Assembly (NCBI RefSeq): GCF_001439915.1
Contig: NZ_LMBW01000008.1
Span: 66,850-130,849, forward strand
Reading direction: 5' to 3'
Source of the DNA: Fredinandcohnia humi
GTDB taxonomy: Bacteria; Bacillota; Bacilli; Bacillales; Bacillaceae_L
Length of the DNA stretch: 64,000 nucleotides
A model generated the notes under the pieces. It was not told the origin of the DNA and made no database searches. It saw nothing but the letters and a program-made list of their open reading frames with translations. Positions within the stretch are counted from its first letter, which is position 1. Every line of letters starts with the position of its first letter. Of the stretch, positions 26,539 to 35,130 are shown piece after piece. The translations under genes and the position numbers were made by a program.

Positions 26539-27483
26539 TTGAAGAAACTGAGTTGGTCAAAACTACTAGCATTTGCGGCATTTATTTTTATTAGTTTTAC
26601 GATTTACGATAACCTTCAGGAGCATAGAGCGTTCCTAGAGGAAGCAGAACAAAATCGCGTCGAGGGAAGGGTTTGGCGCAAGTATGTGGTAAACCGTCTA
26701 TTGGAAGGTCCTATATATTCCGTCCAAATCGGGACTTTACCTGAAAGTAGTATCCCCACAAAACATAATGATTCGATGATTACGATCAGTCGGGATTTAT
26801 TTGAGCAGGTGAACGTTGGAGATACGATTCCCGGCTATGAAGTAGACGGAAAATTTTACACAGAGACACTACTAAAAGAGGAAGTCCGTTGGTTTTATAT
26901 CCTCTTAACTATTTTTAGTCTATATCCAATCGGCTATATTTTGTATTGGCTTTTCAAAATTAAAGTTCTATTGGAATTGTTCGCTACCATCTCAAGTCGA
27001 TTATCCCTTGATAAATTTGCTGGTTTTATTATTTACCTTTTAGTATTTGGTGGCTTAATTGGCTCAATCCTTCTCTTTCTTGCGACCAATACAAAATCAG
27101 CATTTGAAAATGGGTATGAAAAATATTACGGAAAAAATCATGCTGAAACAACTGCTCTTATTATGGAACATGGTTTTGAACGAGGTACCTCAACATACGA
27201 CAGTACTGAGTATTACGTCACTATGATGTATAAACCTGAGAATCAGGACAGCATGTTTATTGTAAAAGGAGTTACCTGGCATACATATAAGAAATATTCA
27301 GAGGAAATGCCGATCATCTACAATGTCGATAACCCGTATCAGGTCTATGCCAAAGAAATGGATTTTTCAGATTACACCGATATCCTTATGACAGATACCG
27401 TGTTCATAACTTCCATTTCCATTCTTCTACTTATATTATTAAGTTGGGTTCCATTCCTGTTATGGAAGCGAAAAAAAACTTAA
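26539..27483 (+). CDS. DUF3592-like membrane protein
   Basis: A 314-residue protein beginning with TTG 26539 (AAGGAT upstream). Membrane segments are near 8-24, 119-137, 161-185 and 287-308. Two soluble parts share the repeated theme of a DUF3592-like domain: GRVWRKYVVNR...DTIPGYEVDGKFY in the first and HAETTALIMEHG...YNVDNPYQVYAKE in the second. Function is unknown in the family. It is followed directly by a terminator and stands alone. Confidence 0.65.
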   Translation: MKKLSWSKLLAFAAFIFISFTIYDNLQEHRAFLEEAEQNRVEGRVWRKYVVNRLLEGPIYSVQIGTLPESSIPTKHNDSMITISRDLFEQVNVGDTIPGYEVDGKFYTETLLKEEVRWFYILLTIFSLYPIGYILYWLFKIKVLLELFATISSRLSLDKFAGFIIYLLVFGGLIGSILLFLATNTKSAFENGYEKYYGKNHAETTALIMEHGFERGTSTYDSTEYYVTMMYKPENQDSMFIVKGVTWHTYKKYSEEMPIIYNVDNPYQVYAKEMDFSDYTDILMTDTVFITSISILLLILLSWVPFLLWKRKKT

Positions 27484-27488
27484 TTCAT

Positions 27489-27527
27489 AAAAGGACCATC
27501 CCTTTTAGATTTGGATGATCCTTTTTT
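27489..27527 (+). terminator. Terminator of the DUF3592-like gene
   Basis: AAAGGACCATCC pairs with GGATGATCCTTT; six or seven T follow on the plus strand, just before the convergent yiaA-like gene ends. Confidence 0.9.
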
Positions 27528-27531
27528 ACTC

Positions 27532-27996
27532 TTAATCTCTTTCTCTTGCCTTTTGTGTATCACGAATGTTCTTTTGAACGGTAATGGCTGCAAATACACT
27601 AAGTACAAAAGCCATTCCGTAAAATCCTTTTTCACTTAACACGATACTTCCTGCGTTGTATAAACCGATGCCCATTAACGAAATCGACACAATAAGGGCA
27701 ACCCAGCTAATTCCATAATAGATACTTGTAACTGGAATTCCCTCTTCTTTATCCCTAACTGCTTTTTGCAAAGATACGGCTGAATAGAGACCGAAAATTA
27801 AAATAGCAAAATAATATCCTTTTTCATTTAGTTCCATTGCCGCATTAAACAAACCGATTAGATAAGCGGAAGCACCAACTAACAACGCTGCCCACGAAGC
27901 CCCTTTAAAGGCTGCAGTCGGTTCCCCTTCTTTCCGTTCTATCTTCACTTTCGGATTTTCTTGTTTTTCTTTATCTACAAAAACCTCATTCTCCAT
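27532..27996 (-). CDS. YiaA/YiaB-family membrane protein
   Basis: A 154-residue protein with two copies of the YiaAB two-helix unit: [24 protein letters not shown] then [23 protein letters not shown], and again [22 protein letters not shown] then [23 protein letters not shown] (these read as residues about 29-82 and 93-146). Both units end with the characteristic QKxxRD. The soluble N-terminus is highly charged. Role unknown. GGAGGGG lies upstream of ATG 27996. Confidence 0.85.
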   Translation of the reverse strand: MENEVFVDKEKQENPKVKIERKEGEPTAAFKGASWAALLVGASAYLIGLFNAAMELNEKGYYFAILIFGLYSAVSLQKAVRDKEEGIPVTSIYYGISWVALIVSISLMGIGLYNAGSIVLSEKGFYGMAFVLSVFAAITVQKNIRDTQKARERD

Positions 27997-28118
27997 TAAT
28001 AAGTCCCCTCCAATTTTGACTAAAAAGGAAGCACCACAGATGCCCTAGTGCATAAATACATTATACAAAAACTCCTTACAAAAAATGATAATTTTTTCGT
28101 TCTTTTCCAATTAATTTT

Positions 28119-28427
28119 CTAAGTGTCCAAATATTTAGTAAGCAATATGTAACCACCGATTATTACAAAAGAAACGAAACCTAAAATAATGAGAAGTCGA
28201 ATCATGAAATGATCAATCACATAGAGAGCAAATACCATCGTTATAAGAAAAACCCCTACAATTGCCCCAAATTTCGTATAGCGGATTGCGTGATCAGAAA
28301 ACTCGGGTTCTTCTTTATACATCCATCTTTGCCCTAATAACATACTTTCCTCCGGATAAAAATAGGTCCAAATCAGCACTGCGTATAATGGAATCATTAA
28401 GGTAAAATAGAAGATAATATCAGTCAA
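28119..28427 (-). CDS. Small membrane protein, DUF6199-like
   Basis: A 102-residue protein with three membrane segments (about 5-22, 53-69 and 74-95) and a central LGQRWMYKEEPEFSDHAIRYTKFGA segment (about 31-55) that resembles DUF6199 proteins. Start is TTG 28427. The only upstream Shine-Dalgarno candidate is a run of eight G (minus strand, 28433-28440), an unusual arrangement. Function unknown. Confidence 0.55.
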   Translation of the reverse strand: MTDIIFYFTLMIPLYAVLIWTYFYPEESMLLGQRWMYKEEPEFSDHAIRYTKFGAIVGVFLITMVFALYVIDHFMIRLLIILGFVSFVIIGGYILLTKYLDT

Positions 28428-28537
28428 AGCCGCCCCCCCCTTGTTATGGTGACCTTACTAAAATATACGTCCAAACTGGTTATGGTTTCGCATTTTTTTC
28501 ATATCTAGTTGTTCGGGAATCCCCATTTTTCACCAGG

Positions 28538-29224
28538 TTATGAGTTTAATACCTTAATAAGCTCTGTTAGTTCGCTAATTTCATAGGTTGGCTGAATTCC
28601 TGAATCGTTCTTTTTTCGATGTCGATTGAACCAGCATGTATCAATCCCGTAATTTATTCCCCCTTGAATGTCGGAGGTTAAAGAATCACCCACAATCAAA
28701 ACTTTTGATTTATCCATAATCTGAAGCCTAGAAAATGCAAAATCAAAAATTTCTTGTGACGGCTTTTGAGCCCCCGCCTCCTCAGAAGTAATAAGGAGTT
28801 CAAAGGTATTGCAAAGGGAAGAACTCGCAATTCTTGCCTTCTGTACATCCTTGTATCCATTTGTAATTACGGCAAGGCGATAGCCACTAAGCTGATGACA
28901 TAATTCTTCGGATCCCTTTATGGGATGGACCTCTTTTCCTAAATATTTGAGATACATGCTGTTGAATTTTTCTGCTTTTATATCTAACTTATGCTCAAGG
29001 AAGAGGCGGTTAAATCGAACCACTCCTAATTCGGGTAAAGTCATCATTCCCTGTTCTAATTCACGCCATAATTCCTTGCTGATTTCTTTGTAACTGCTGT
29101 AATAATCCGCCAATCCCTTAGGTAATTCAAACTCTTGGAATGCTTTGCTTAATGCATTTTCTTCTGAGATATTGAAGTCAAATAATGTATCATCAACATC
29201 GAATAGTATAATTTCGTATTTCAA
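28538..29224 (-). CDS. HAD-family nucleotidase, YjjG/YfnB type
   Basis: A 228-residue haloacid-dehalogenase phosphatase. Motif I is FDVDDTLFDF with catalytic Asp9 and Asp11, motif II is VITNGYK (about 118-124), the lysine is in GAQKPSQEIF (about 151-160), and motif III/IV is VGDSLTSDIQGG (about 177-188). The DDTLFDF motif with a C1 cap fits the YjjG group, which removes phosphate from pyrimidine nucleoside monophosphates, including mutagenic ones. Substrate assignment is by family only. Confidence 0.85.
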   Translation of the reverse strand: MKYEIILFDVDDTLFDFNISEENALSKAFQEFELPKGLADYYSSYKEISKELWRELEQGMMTLPELGVVRFNRLFLEHKLDIKAEKFNSMYLKYLGKEVHPIKGSEELCHQLSGYRLAVITNGYKDVQKARIASSSLCNTFELLITSEEAGAQKPSQEIFDFAFSRLQIMDKSKVLIVGDSLTSDIQGGINYGIDTCWFNRHRKKNDSGIQPTYEISELTELIKVLNS

Positions 29225-29263
29225 AATTGTTCTACCTCAATTCTCCATTGATATGCTAACGGA

Positions 29264-29527
29264 TTAAAAGTCCAGAAAATATAAAACGATAAAAACGGTG
29301 ATTATCGAAAGTATCGCCCTCGTCCATGTTGCTTTTTTACTTACGCCTGCTTTTGCTTCTAAATAATTGATGTAATTAACAGTAAGCAAGAAACCAAAAA
29401 ATGCGAGAAAATATCCCGTTGTAGATCCACCGATTTTATATAGTTCAACTACAGCAAATAAAACAAAAATGGTTCCAATTCCACCAAAAAACATACTAAT
29501 ATACGAAACTTTTTTATCTTCCTCCAT
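29264..29527 (-). CDS. Small membrane protein
   Basis: An 87-residue protein with three membrane segments (about 9-28, 35-53 and 67-86). GGGGGAT precedes the ATG at 29527 by seven bases. It is 39 bp upstream of the HAD gene on the same strand and may be co-transcribed. Family not recognised. Confidence 0.6.
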   Translation of the reverse strand: MEEDKKVSYISMFFGGIGTIFVLFAVVELYKIGGSTTGYFLAFFGFLLTVNYINYLEAKAGVSKKATWTRAILSIITVFIVLYFLDF

Positions 29528-29761
29528 AAAATTGATCCCCCATGTTTACGAAAAATACTGATTTTTCTTTATATCGATTTTACCACACATCGATACCAAA
29601 ATATTACATTATCTTCCGTCCTTCTTTATCGAAAATAAGCATCTATACTAGGTCCAAAAAGCGCCTGGGGCAATTACCCATTTTCTTGTCAAGACGTGGC
29701 AATTTGAAACTAGGTGAGTATACTGTAGGGAATCTACACTATAAAGAAAAGGAGAATGAAC

Positions 29762-30007
29762 ATGGAGTTAAATCTTAATAATGTTAATGCGGCATCTTTC
29801 CAAAGTCCTTACGTAGCCCCAGCGCCACACCCAACTTTTATGGCCCCTAGCTATGAATACGCTGCACCTAGCTATGAATGCGCTGAACCTAGCTATGGTT
29901 ATGGATATGGATATGGTTGTCCAGTGCCTTGCCACAATAATTCCTTTGTATTAATTGTTGTGCTGTTTATCTTATTAATCATTGTAGGTGCTTGCTTCTT
30001 TTGTTAA
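29762..30007 (+). CDS. Tyr/Pro-rich protein with YjcZ-like C-terminal helix
   Basis: An 81-residue protein. The middle carries a tandem A-P-S-Y-E(x) motif (APSYEY, APSYEC, EPSYGY) followed by GYGYGYG, and the C-terminus is one membrane helix, NSFVLIVVLFILLIIVGACF, which is very close to the helix of the YjcZ/YhaL-type spore-coat-associated miniproteins. Start ATG 29762 has AAAGGAG seven bases upstream; an ATG six bases earlier overlaps it. A sporulation role is inferred from the helix alone. Confidence 0.7.
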   Translation: MELNLNNVNAASFQSPYVAPAPHPTFMAPSYEYAAPSYECAEPSYGYGYGYGCPVPCHNNSFVLIVVLFILLIIVGACFFC

Positions 30008-30038
30008 CTTTTAACAACACCTTCTAAAAACACCACAC

Positions 30039-30078
30039 AAAAACAAGAACATATTCATTTGATATGTTCTTGTTTTTT
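30039..30078. terminator. Bidirectional terminator
   Basis: AACAAGAACATAT pairs with ATATGTTCTTGTT; T-run on both strands, between convergent genes. Confidence 0.9.
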
Positions 30079-30088
30079 GAAAAAAATA

Positions 30089-30394
30089 TTAATCTATCTT
30101 TGACAATGCTATTCGATAAGGAAAAACCTCGGCTGTCATAAGTCCCAGCTTAACTGTTGGATCTTCTTTCATAAATGCATCTGCCTTTTCATCGTTTTCT
30201 TCTTTAAAAATAACGATTCCAAAACCTTTCTCATCTTCCCTGTCTGTTTTACCAGCTAGAATTACTTTTCCTTCATCACATAATTTTTTCAATCTTATAA
30301 AATGGGCTCTTACTATATCATTTTCTTCTTCCGTCCAATTTTGTTCAACATGTAACCGAGGAATTAATTTTAATATGTAGATGTACTCTCTCAT
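30089..30394 (-). CDS. YciI-family protein
   Basis: A 101-residue protein of the YCII-related superfamily (ferredoxin-like fold). The conserved parts are HFIRLKKLCDEGKVILAGKT (about 31-50) with the family histidine, and MKEDPTVKLGLMTAEVFPYR (about 74-93) with the Asp-Pro pair. Some relatives are dehydrochlorinases or fused to regulators; activity here is not known. Its ATG overlaps the stop of the gene upstream by ATGA. Confidence 0.8.
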   Translation of the reverse strand: MREYIYILKLIPRLHVEQNWTEEENDIVRAHFIRLKKLCDEGKVILAGKTDREDEKGFGIVIFKEENDEKADAFMKEDPTVKLGLMTAEVFPYRIALSKID

Positions 30395-30597
30395 ACGTCG
30401 TACCCCATCCCATCGCGTCTTTTTATCAACGTAAAATATGTAAGAAATTCACTTTCTGTAAGTGAAATACTATCCTTTAAATCTATCGTTCTCAATACAA
30501 ATTCCTTAACTCCAATAAACTCTGATTCAGCAATCAGGTAAAACTGTGTTCCCCTTTTATATCCTTTAAACTGTTTTTTAAGTGTATATAATTCCAT
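30391..30597 (-). CDS. Hypothetical protein coupled to the YciI gene
   Basis: A 68-residue soluble protein (MELYTLKKQFKGYKRGTQFY...) with no recognised family. GGAAGG lies six bases before ATG 30597 and its TGA overlaps the next ATG, so it is translationally coupled to the YciI-family gene. The strand-rich composition suggests a small beta fold. Confidence 0.65.
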   Translation of the reverse strand: MELYTLKKQFKGYKRGTQFYLIAESEFIGVKEFVLRTIDLKDSISLTESEFLTYFTLIKRRDGMGYDV

Positions 30598-30675
30598 TGA
30601 ATAACCTTCCCAATTCCTATTACATTAAGATGATTATATATTATTTTGGTCTTCATCTGCACATTTATTGCTGTC

Positions 30676-30981
30676 TCATCTGCCACGATATACAATCAAA
30701 GTAATTGCATTTAATATGATGGTAACACTGAGTAGCATAATAGCAGCAAACAATACAGCACCCGTTGTGTCCATAAGAGCAGACCAATCCTCAATCTTTA
30801 CAAGATGGTAGTTATAATACATCTGAAAAAATAGTGAAATCGCACAGGCACTAAGACTAATGATGGAAAGAGTGACCCAATTTTTATCGCCTGTCTTTTC
30901 ACTTCGCATAAGATTAACACCTGGAAGTATCCAAGCAATAAGCCCAAGGACGAGACTACCTATATTCAGTAAACCAATCAT
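30676..30981 (-). CDS. Small membrane protein
   Basis: A 101-residue protein with three membrane segments (about 3-22, 35-55 and 72-96). The ATG 30981 has GGGGGG upstream; a possible earlier ATG at 31026 lacks a site. No family recognised. Confidence 0.6.
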   Translation of the reverse strand: MIGLLNIGSLVLGLIAWILPGVNLMRSEKTGDKNWVTLSIISLSACAISLFFQMYYNYHLVKIEDWSALMDTTGAVLFAAIMLLSVTIILNAITLIVYRGR

Positions 30982-31166
30982 GTCTAATTCCCCCCTTTTG
31001 TTGAAAATAAGGCGATAATCTTTCATTCTTCCCTATATATTCTGGAAAACCTTTCTAATCCCTTCAAAAAATAGTGTTCAATTGCTTTAAGTTGCATACT
31101 TGAATTTACTCGTTCATATATTTGAATGTGGACAACTAGTCCTTGAGGTAAATTGGAGGGATTATT

Positions 31167-31364
31167 TTGGAGAACAATGAGAAAGTTTCGGAGGCCAGGT
31201 CCGATAACAGAAACTTTACAAATGTGAATAACAACATTAATTTTACGATAAATTTCGGTGATTCATTAAATTTGCTAGCCTTAATCGCAGGTGTTATTTT
31301 CATAAAAAGCGTCACTAAAAAAACGAAAACGAATAAACGAAAAAAGGCGCTGATCCTTTCATAG
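31167..31364 (+). CDS. Small membrane-anchored protein
   Basis: A 65-residue protein starting with TTG 31167, with GGAGGG six bases upstream. An Asn-rich N-terminal half (residues 1-32) is followed by one hydrophobic helix (about 33-50) and a strongly basic tail (KKTKTNKRKK). The terminator overlaps its 3' end. Function unknown. Confidence 0.5.
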   Translation: MENNEKVSEARSDNRNFTNVNNNINFTINFGDSLNLLALIAGVIFIKSVTKKTKTNKRKKALILS

Positions 31365-31375
31365 CCCAGCGCCTT
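31344..31375. terminator. Terminator between convergent genes
   Basis: AAGGCGCTG pairs with CAGCGCCTT; it overlaps the end of the basic small-protein gene. The minus-strand side serves the ynfA-like gene. Confidence 0.7.
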
Positions 31376-31379
31376 ACCC

Positions 31380-31706
31380 CTATTGCCTCGGTGCAAATAA
31401 CATGACTGAAACACCTATTATACAAATTCCTGCACCTAGCCAATCGTATAGATCGGGTGTTTTTTTATCAATCCCCCAGCCCCATAGGACTGAAAGAACA
31501 ATAAAAACCCCACCATAGGCAGCATATACTCTTCCGAATGATGGGAAGGTTTGAAAGGTAGCAATCACTCCATATAAAGCTAACGCAAATCCTCCACCAA
31601 TTCCCCAATAATAAGGCTTACCCTCCCTCAGCCAAAGCCAGATCAAATAACCTCCACCGATTTCGGCAATTCCTGCTAGTATAAAAAAGAAAATTGCATG
31701 AAAAAT
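31380..31706 (-). CDS. YnfA/UPF0060-family membrane protein with odd start
   Basis: A four-helix membrane protein of about 108 residues. The family hallmarks are [17 protein letters not shown], then [24 protein letters not shown], then [21 protein letters not shown] (each read across the frame 31706-31380). Small-multidrug-resistance-like exporters are distant relatives. The normal N-terminus ([16 protein letters not shown]) extends upstream of the first possible start (TTG 31646) to an ATT at 31706, next to a TAG, with no ATG, GTG or TTG. Either ATT is used, or the true start is lost, or one T is missing from the T-run near 31690, which would join an ATG. Confidence 0.7.
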   Translation of the reverse strand: MFHAIFFFILAGIAEIGGGYLIWLWLREGKPYYWGIGGGFALALYGVIATFQTFPSFGRVYAAYGGVFIVLSVLWGWGIDKKTPDLYDWLGAGICIIGVSVMLFAPRQ

Positions 31707-31767
31707 CTAAACCACGTCCCAATTCTGTTATCTTACTTGACCCCCAACGCATTGAATAGCCATTATC

Positions 31768-32130
31768 TTAAACCAATGTTTTTTCTAAGCGATAGATCCT
31801 TTCTTCTAACTCATTAATCTTTTGTTGTTGTGCTACAATTAACTCCTCGTACCCGTTTCTAGCTGTGCTTTTTTGAAATTGGTCTGGTTCTACTCCTGAT
31901 TCTTCACTAGTAATTACAATTTCCATCCTTTTACCTACTACTTCCTCTACTGTTTTGGAAATCAACGACTTATAGCGAGAATCCAGCCAATCAGCTTGAA
32001 AATCATTTTTAGCTTTTACAAAAACAACGTCGTCTTTACATTCTGCTGTAGTGTTTGCTAACCAAGTCTCAAAACTTGGTTTAGAAAGATTTTCACTAAT
32101 ATTATTTAAAACTTCTTTCCAAAACTCCAT
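31768..32130 (-). CDS. Free-standing DnaA domain I protein
   Basis: A 120-residue protein. Residues 1-70 match DnaA domain I (FWKEVLNNISENLSKPSFETWLANT, then VFVKAKNDFQADWLDSRYKSLI); the C-terminal 30 residues form a predicted coiled coil (EELIVAQQQKINELEERIYRLEKTL by heptads). The AAA+ and DNA-binding domains of DnaA are absent. Domain I carries DnaA self-contact and partner-binding surfaces (DnaD, SirA, HU in various species), so this protein could act as a competitor or adaptor in replication control; that is inference. Confidence 0.8.
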   Translation of the reverse strand: MEFWKEVLNNISENLSKPSFETWLANTTAECKDDVVFVKAKNDFQADWLDSRYKSLISKTVEEVVGKRMEIVITSEESGVEPDQFQKSTARNGYEELIVAQQQKINELEERIYRLEKTLV

Positions 32131-32318
32131 TTACAACATCTCCATAAAAAGTTTTTAGAAGCCCATCTTTCCCCTAGTTCTTACCAAAGAGATTTCCAAT
32201 TAATCATTGAATATATTCATTAGTTTTGAGTTCCTTTTTTATATTATCTAATAACTCCACGATTTTTTCATCTGTATGATTTAGTTTCCTTAAAAATGTA
32301 CACCTCAACTAATTTAAA

Positions 32319-32348
32319 AACCTCCAATCCCAAACGAGATTGAAGGTT
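32319..32348 (-). terminator. Terminator of mqo
   Basis: AACCTTCAATC pairs with GATTGGAGGTT; TTTAAA on the minus strand. Confidence 0.85.
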
Positions 32349-32367
32349 CTTTTATTCTAGTATTCTA

Positions 32368-33888
32368 TTAATTCAGGACGAGTTCCTTTTCTTCCTTCAC
32401 TTCTTTTTCAAGAAGGCCAAGGGCTTGGCCTGTTGAAGCCTGGATTTTCGCCAGAAGTTCCGGGTGTTCCATGAGGGATAACCCATATGAAGGAATCATG
32501 TCTTTGATTTTTTCTTCCCATTCTAACATATGTTCCGGGAAGCACTTTTTGATCACTTCAAGCATAACATGAACAGCGGTTGATGCACCTGGTGATGCAC
32601 CTAGTAAGGCTGCAATTGAGCCATCTGCAGCAGTTATAACTTCAGTACCGAATTGAAGCGTTCCTTTGCCCCCTGCTTCGGTGTCTTTGATTACCTGAAC
32701 ACGTTGACCAGCCACCACTAAATCCCAATCTTCACTTTTAGCGTTCGGGATGAATTCACGCAGTTCCTCTAGGCGCTGTTCTTTTGTTAACATCACTTGT
32801 TGAATCAAGTATTTTGTTAGTGCCATTTCTTTTGCACCAGCAGCTAACATTGTTAATAGATTATCATGCTTTACAGATGTGATTAGATCCATGTTAGAAC
32901 CCGTTTTTAGGAACTTCGGAGAGAAGCCTGCAAATGGTCCAAACAGCAAGGATTTTTTGTTATCGATGTATCTTGTGTCAAGATGCGGAACAGACATCGG
33001 TGGCGCACCAACCTTTGCTTTTCCGTACACTTTGGCATGATGTTTTTCAATGACTTCAGGATTATTACATACCATGAAAATTCCGCTTACTGGGAATCCA
33101 CCAATATGTCTTCCTTCAGGGATACCGGATTTTTGGAGTAAATGAAGACTTCCCCCTCCGCCTCCGATGAAGACAAATTTTGCCTTATGGTGTTCTACCG
33201 CACCGCTACCGAGATTTTTCACCTTTAAATCCCATAAACCGTCGCTTGAGCGTTTTACATCTTTAACACTGTGGTTGTAATTAATTTTGACATTTTTATT
33301 CTTTAAGTGGTCAAATAACATACGTGTTAAGTTTCCGAAGTTAACATCCGTTCCTGTGTCCGCTTTTGTTGCTGCGATTGGCTCAGTGGATGTGCGATCC
33401 TTCACAATAAGTGGTATCCATTCCATTAATTTTGAAGGGTCATCGGAATATTCCATCCCCTTAAACAATAGATTATTTGTTAGCGCTTCAAAACGTTTCT
33501 TTAAAAAATCAACGTCTTTTTCACCTTGCACCATACTTATATGTGGCAGTGGCATGATAAAATCCTGTGGGTTGAGAATTAAATTGTTTTTCACAAGATA
33601 TGCCCAAAATTGCTTGGAAACCTGGAATTGTTCGTTCACTTTGATTGCTTTTGTAATATCTAATGTTCCGTCGGGCTTTTCAACGGTGTAGTTAAGCTCG
33701 CACAGTGCAGCATGCCCTGTCCCAGCGTTATTTAATTCATGAGAGCTTTCCTCTCCTGGTTTGTCGAGTTTTTCAAAAACGGTAATGTTCCATTCAGGCA
33801 CTAGTTCCTTCAAGAGCGTACCTAATGTCGCACTCATAATACCAGCACCGATTAGAATGACATCTGTTTTGGTTTCTATGTTGCTCAT
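32368..33888 (-). CDS. mqo: Malate:quinone oxidoreductase
   Basis: A 506-residue FAD-dependent membrane-associated enzyme oxidising malate to oxaloacetate with transfer of electrons to quinone. The FAD motif is [14 protein letters not shown] (11-24). Family landmarks [19 protein letters not shown] (about 51-69), [17 protein letters not shown] (about 243-259) and the C-terminal [19 protein letters not shown] (about 436-454) are present. The start ATG 33888 has AAGGTTG upstream. It is single, with a long leader from a promoter near 34180. Confidence 0.96.
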   Translation of the reverse strand: MSNIETKTDVILIGAGIMSATLGTLLKELVPEWNITVFEKLDKPGEESSHELNNAGTGHAALCELNYTVEKPDGTLDITKAIKVNEQFQVSKQFWAYLVKNNLILNPQDFIMPLPHISMVQGEKDVDFLKKRFEALTNNLLFKGMEYSDDPSKLMEWIPLIVKDRTSTEPIAATKADTGTDVNFGNLTRMLFDHLKNKNVKINYNHSVKDVKRSSDGLWDLKVKNLGSGAVEHHKAKFVFIGGGGGSLHLLQKSGIPEGRHIGGFPVSGIFMVCNNPEVIEKHHAKVYGKAKVGAPPMSVPHLDTRYIDNKKSLLFGPFAGFSPKFLKTGSNMDLITSVKHDNLLTMLAAGAKEMALTKYLIQQVMLTKEQRLEELREFIPNAKSEDWDLVVAGQRVQVIKDTEAGGKGTLQFGTEVITAADGSIAALLGASPGASTAVHVMLEVIKKCFPEHMLEWEEKIKDMIPSYGLSLMEHPELLAKIQASTGQALGLLEKEVKEEKELVLN

Positions 33889-34386
33889 TTTTATCAACCT
33901 TTTCTTTTAAAATTTGGACAAAAAAGATGAAGGCGGTCACAAAAATCAGGCTCACCAATCTCGGACAATCTCTTTCTCGTCTCAATATTGGCCATATCAG
34001 GATGGCATTTTTCTATAGAATAATATTTCGATAGTATAATTATAGGCTATTTAAAAGCCAGTTAAAAGTGAGTAGTTATCTAGTGGGTCTAAGGGTTCCG
34101 ACAACCCCGCTTTGTTTTTGTGAATGCAATAAGATAAGACTAATAAACTTTCTCTCTTTATTTCCACTTTAAATTATTATAACACGTAAAAACAGCATAA
34201 ACATCAAGTTGGGGCAAAATTAATCATAATAATTTGATAAGTGGGAGCGCTCTTTTAGCTGTTGACGGTCATCTCCAGCGTTGATAATTCTGCCTTGTCA
34301 CCATTATTCTTCTTCTGTCGGTTATAAAGCTTTCCTATCCGTATTTGCTTCAAAAAGAAAACCCGCATTTGCTTTGAAATGCAGGT
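33889..34386 (-). promoter_or_regulatory. Long leader and promoter region of mqo
   Basis: About 500 bases without a gene. A TATAAT -10 box lies at 34182-34177 on the minus strand, without a clear -35, which would give a 280-base leader. Inside it GGGTT/AACCC pairing (about 34090-34117) forms a hairpin, and GGUG...CGCC followed by UUCAUCUUUUUU (about 33965-33925) looks like a weak attenuator. An AGCGCT-centred TGGGAGCGCTCTTT near 34241-34254 has partial similarity to a CcpA site. None is a recognised riboswitch class. Confidence 0.4.
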
Positions 34387-34387
34387 T
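34360..34387 (-). terminator. Terminator of the YkvA-like gene
   Basis: AACCTGCATTT and AAATGCGGGTT pair around a six-base loop, then TTCTTTTTG on the minus strand. Confidence 0.85.
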
Positions 34388-34767
34388 CATAGAAAATATT
34401 GATAGGCTTTAATGGCAATCCAGATGAAAAGGAACATCCAGAGTAGAATAATAAGCGACCCAGCCACCCAATTTTTCGGCTTGCCGTTTTTCATTAATTC
34501 TTCTGCTTTAACCTCACAGTCCGCTAAAACAGCCTTTGGGATCATTTTCATTGCAAACATGATTCCAATTGGGACAAGAATGACCTCATCAAGGTATCCA
34601 AGGATTGGAATGAAATCAGGTATAAGGTCGATGGGGCTGAATGTATAAGCCACCACTCCAGCCGAAAAAAGTTTCGCATACCAAGGTACTCGTTCATCCT
34701 TATATGCAAAATACAATATGAATATTTGTCTTTTTAATTTCTTTGCCCAGCTTTTGATTTTCTCCAT
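34387..34767 (-). CDS. YkvA/DUF1232-family membrane protein
   Basis: A 126-residue protein with the DUF1232 core VPWYAKLFSAGVVAYTFSPIDLIPDFIPILGYLDEVILVPIG across about residues 28-70, including the SPIDLIPDF motif, and a C-terminal membrane helix (about 100-122). The family is small, widespread and of unknown role. Start ATG 34767 is preceded by GGGTG; an upstream ATG at 34779 is possible but closer to that site. Confidence 0.85.
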   Translation of the reverse strand: MEKIKSWAKKLKRQIFILYFAYKDERVPWYAKLFSAGVVAYTFSPIDLIPDFIPILGYLDEVILVPIGIMFAMKMIPKAVLADCEVKAEELMKNGKPKNWVAGSLIILLWMFLFIWIAIKAYQYFL

Positions 34768-34871
34768 AAGTTCACCCATTAAGATTGGTTCAATATTTTA
34801 TTCACATCTTTTTTTAATGTGAGTGTTATCTAGGATTCCCCAACTTTTCCATTTTTACCTAACCACTGCAA

Positions 34872-35114
34872 TCAAGACTTTTTCAATGGTTCCAATAACT
34901 CAATTAGTTCAGGAGTAAAACCTTTAACTGCACGATCTCCCACTACTGTTACAGGTACACCTAAGAAGCCGAAGCGTTCCACTTCTTTTTGAAAGACTTC
35001 GTTGTCCGCAATGTTTCGAATATCAAACGGAATCCCATTTTCAGTAAGCACCTTTTTTACAAAGGTACATTCAACACAATCATTTGTCGTGTAGACAATT
35101 ACTTCCTTAGCCAT
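34872..35114 (-). CDS. Glutaredoxin-like redox protein
   Basis: An 80-residue NrdH/glutaredoxin-like thiol-disulfide protein. The redox site is C13-V-E-C16 (NDCVECTFVK) and the cis-proline loop is GVPVTV (about 52-57), with GFTPEL near the C-terminus for thiol-substrate contact. AAGGAG lies eight bases before the ATG. It follows the pirin gene by 16 bp and should be on the same message, suggesting a joint redox-stress function. Confidence 0.85.
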   Translation of the reverse strand: MAKEVIVYTTNDCVECTFVKKVLTENGIPFDIRNIADNEVFQKEVERFGFLGVPVTVVGDRAVKGFTPELIELLEPLKKS

Positions 35115-35130
35115 TATTGGTTATCTCCTT

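Noticed and set aside
32205-32310. Short minus-strand frame before mqo (LNHTDEKIVELLDNIKKELK)
   Set aside because: About 34 codons with no convincing start; could be a gene tail but evidence is too thin.
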